Assembly: GCA_938036655.1 (NCBI GenBank)
Contig: CALHQS010000011.1
Location: forward strand, 1 to 8,083
Direction of reading: 5' to 3'
Length of the DNA stretch: 8,083 nucleotides
Origin: an uncultured Candidatus Altimarinota bacterium
GTDB taxonomy: Bacteria; Patescibacteriota; Gracilibacteria; BD1-5; UBA2023
Both the position numbers and the translations under genes were made by a program. Below the pieces are notes generated by a model that saw only the letters and a list, made by a program, of their open reading frames with translations, searched no databases and was not told the origin of the DNA. Below, one piece after another: positions 6,867 through 8,083 of this stretch. Each line of letters starts with the position of its first letter. The stretch's first letter is position 1.

Positions 6867-7964
6867 ATGTTTGATTTTTTGAAAAATATGTTTGGTGCCA
6901 AGGAAGAGCCAAACCTCGATGTTCGCCTTGATGTCAATGAAGAGCATATCATGTATTCTAACGAAATTTGGGCGCTCATTTCTTTTCCAGGGGAAGAAAA
7001 TATGCCAGAAATGAATGCTGCGATGGTCGCCAAAGATTATGATGCAGCCGAAAAAGTTCGTGAAAATTGGATTGCGGATATTCGTACTGCTCGTGCCGAG
7101 GTCGAAAAAATTGGTGATTATAAGGGTGATACGATTATTTTGGAGGGTGCGCGTGAATTTTTGGATGATTTTGAAAAATTTGTACAAGAAGACTACAAAA
7201 AACTGATTGACTTGCGTCGTGCTGGTCAACCCGATCAAGTTCAACTTCGCAAAAATAATGAAAAAATGGCATTATTTGCGAGCAATGTTAATGCGATTAT
7301 TGATACTTTTGTAGGAAGTTATGATCCTGATGGGAATCGTATTGATACGACTTTTGTGAATCCAGTTTTGGAACAAGCAAATAACCTAGAAACTGAGGAA
7401 AATTCACTTTTTGAGGCGGTGCATGGGGTAACGCTTGAAGATTATGCGGAAATCGCGTTTTTCTTGGCGAATGGCGGAAAAAATGAAGAAATTTGTGAAA
7501 TTCTTGGAATTGAAATGCCAGTTTTTGATGAAATCAATGCGATTTGGACTGAACGAATGCGTACGGATTCGAGTTTTATGGTCGCGATGAAATATTCTCA
7601 ATTTTTTGCGAATGCGGGAAAAAATCCAAAATTTCAGAAAAAAAATACTTCTACATCAGAAAATTCGTCAGCCAATTTTTCAGAAAATTTTTCAGAAAAA
7701 ATCCGCAATGACGAAGAATTTTATTATGAGTTGTGGGGTGCGCGCGATGCGGCGTACGCGCTGTGAGTGGATGGGGCGCTTTGGATTGAGAAAAATTATG
7801 GAATTTCGTTCGCAGATTTTCAGTCGGCCGCGATGGAGTGGATGCAAAAATCCAGTGATATCAATCGTATGCTTGCTCTCAAAGAACGCAAACAACAGGA
7901 ATATATGCTCAAAATTTCTGAAGAAAAAAATATTTCTCATATCGCTGATGATATCGAATTTTAG
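6867..7964 (+). CDS. Two-part helical protein of unknown function (one UGA-Gly)
   Basis: In code 25 this is a 365-residue protein; TGA at 7764 is Gly300. The N-terminus MFDFLKNMFGAK (1-12) is amphipathic. Residues about 25-150 form an acidic helical domain resembling the previous gene's product (KDYDAAEKVRENW, GAREFLDDFEKF, RRAGQPDQ). Residues about 184-250 form a second domain (HGVTLEDYAEIAFFLANGGK, then EICEILGIEMPVFDEINAIW). A Ser/Asn-rich linker (about 260-277) leads to a last domain, AAYALGVDGALWIEKNYGIS then FADFQSAAMEWM. This part reminds me weakly of uncharacterised 'DUF6620'-type proteins, from memory only. The second and last domains share a faint F-x-E/D-x(6-8)-W-x(2-3)-M pattern, perhaps an internal repeat. 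There is no clear promoter; the gene starts 15 bases after the upstream terminator. Translation across the TGA keeps frame and composition, arguing against a premature stop. Confidence 0.85.
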
Positions 7965-7987
7965 TGCCAAATGGCACTTTTATTTTT
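7963..7987 (+). terminator. Intrinsic terminator overlapping the 6867 gene's stop codon
   Basis: AGTGCC (7963-7968) and GGCACT (7973-7978) form a perfect 6-bp stem with loop AAAT. The tail TTTTATTTTT follows. The left arm begins inside the TAG stop codon (7962-7964). Confidence 0.88.
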
Positions 7988-7996
7988 GAGAAATTT

Positions 7997-8024
7997 TTGC
8001 AAAAAATGAAAAAATTTTTATAAT
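7997..8024 (+). promoter_or_regulatory. Promoter of the gene at the window edge
   Basis: TTGCAA (7997-8002) and a perfect TATAAT (8019-8024) are 16 bp apart. Transcription would start near 8031, leaving only about 7 bases before the ATG at 8038, so the mRNA is nearly leaderless. Confidence 0.6.
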
Positions 8025-8037
8025 CCGAAAAAATTTT

Positions 8038-8083
8038 ATGTCAAAAATCAGCCAACAAATTCTCGAATATTTGCAGACAATTC
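8038..8083 (+). CDS. Start of a gene running off the window
   Basis: ATG at 8038 opens MSKISQQILEYLQTI before the window ends. A good promoter directly upstream and a terminator of the previous gene support a real start. Fifteen residues are too few to identify a family. Confidence 0.6.
   Translation, partial: MSKISQQILEYLQTI

Noticed and set aside
6564..7244. Long minus-strand ORF of 226 codons across the 6291 and 6867 genes
   Set aside because: It spans two real genes and a terminator, and its composition is that of a reverse complement of acidic coding sequence.
7606..7989. Plus-strand ORF of 127 codons overlapping the end of the 6867 gene
   Set aside because: It is Arg/Lys-rich shadow sequence; the frame of the 6867 gene continues through TGA 7764 to a TAG at a terminator.

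Overview
This AT-rich window is best read with genetic code 25, in which UGA encodes glycine. That code is known from the candidate phyla Absconditabacteria (SR1) and Gracilibacteria, so the source is most likely one of these small-genome CPR (Patescibacteria) bacteria. Several genes contain in-frame TGA at places where the protein family expects glycine: the Gly before the [10 protein letters not shown] motif of MiaB (TGA at 2298), the glycine of a CPYCG zinc knuckle (TGA at 5523), and an internal TGA at 7764 joining two halves of one protein. With the standard code these genes look broken. With UGA as Gly all but one are intact and end in TAA or TAG.

Layout. Positions 9-1250 (minus strand) hold ftsA, the actin-like cell-division protein. 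A 366-bp divergent intergenic region follows, with promoters facing both ways, an AT-only hairpin and a repeat/palindrome cluster. Positions 1617-3656 hold an unusually long miaB (tRNA methylthiotransferase). Its radical-SAM barrel is interrupted by a HAD-fold module that looks like a 5'(3')-deoxyribonucleotidase. Fourteen bases later a HEPN-like ORF begins (3671), rich in TGA codons and with codon use unlike its neighbours. It has no in-frame TAA/TAG before a terminator-like hairpin at 4305-4334 and is in frame with the next gene.

Positions 4400-6184 are a tight three-gene unit: an SPFH (band-7, YdjI-like) protein with a C-terminal SHOCT domain, a 75-residue zinc-ribbon protein, and a 196-residue helical protein with a C-terminal zinc ribbon. 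This resembles SPFH/zinc-ribbon membrane-stress loci such as B. subtilis ydj, although no PspA homologue lies in the window. Two acidic helical proteins of unknown function follow (6291-6824 and 6867-7964). They appear to share a domain, and each is followed by a clear intrinsic terminator. The window ends just inside another gene (8038 onward).

Expression signals are consistent. Five promoter-like pairs have exactly 16 bp between -35 and -10 and a sixth has 15 or 16. Leaders of several genes are very short, and I see no Shine-Dalgarno sequence before any start I inspected. The three terminators share a tail of T4-6, A, T4-5, G. I see no tRNA, rRNA, CRISPR array, insertion sequence or integrase.
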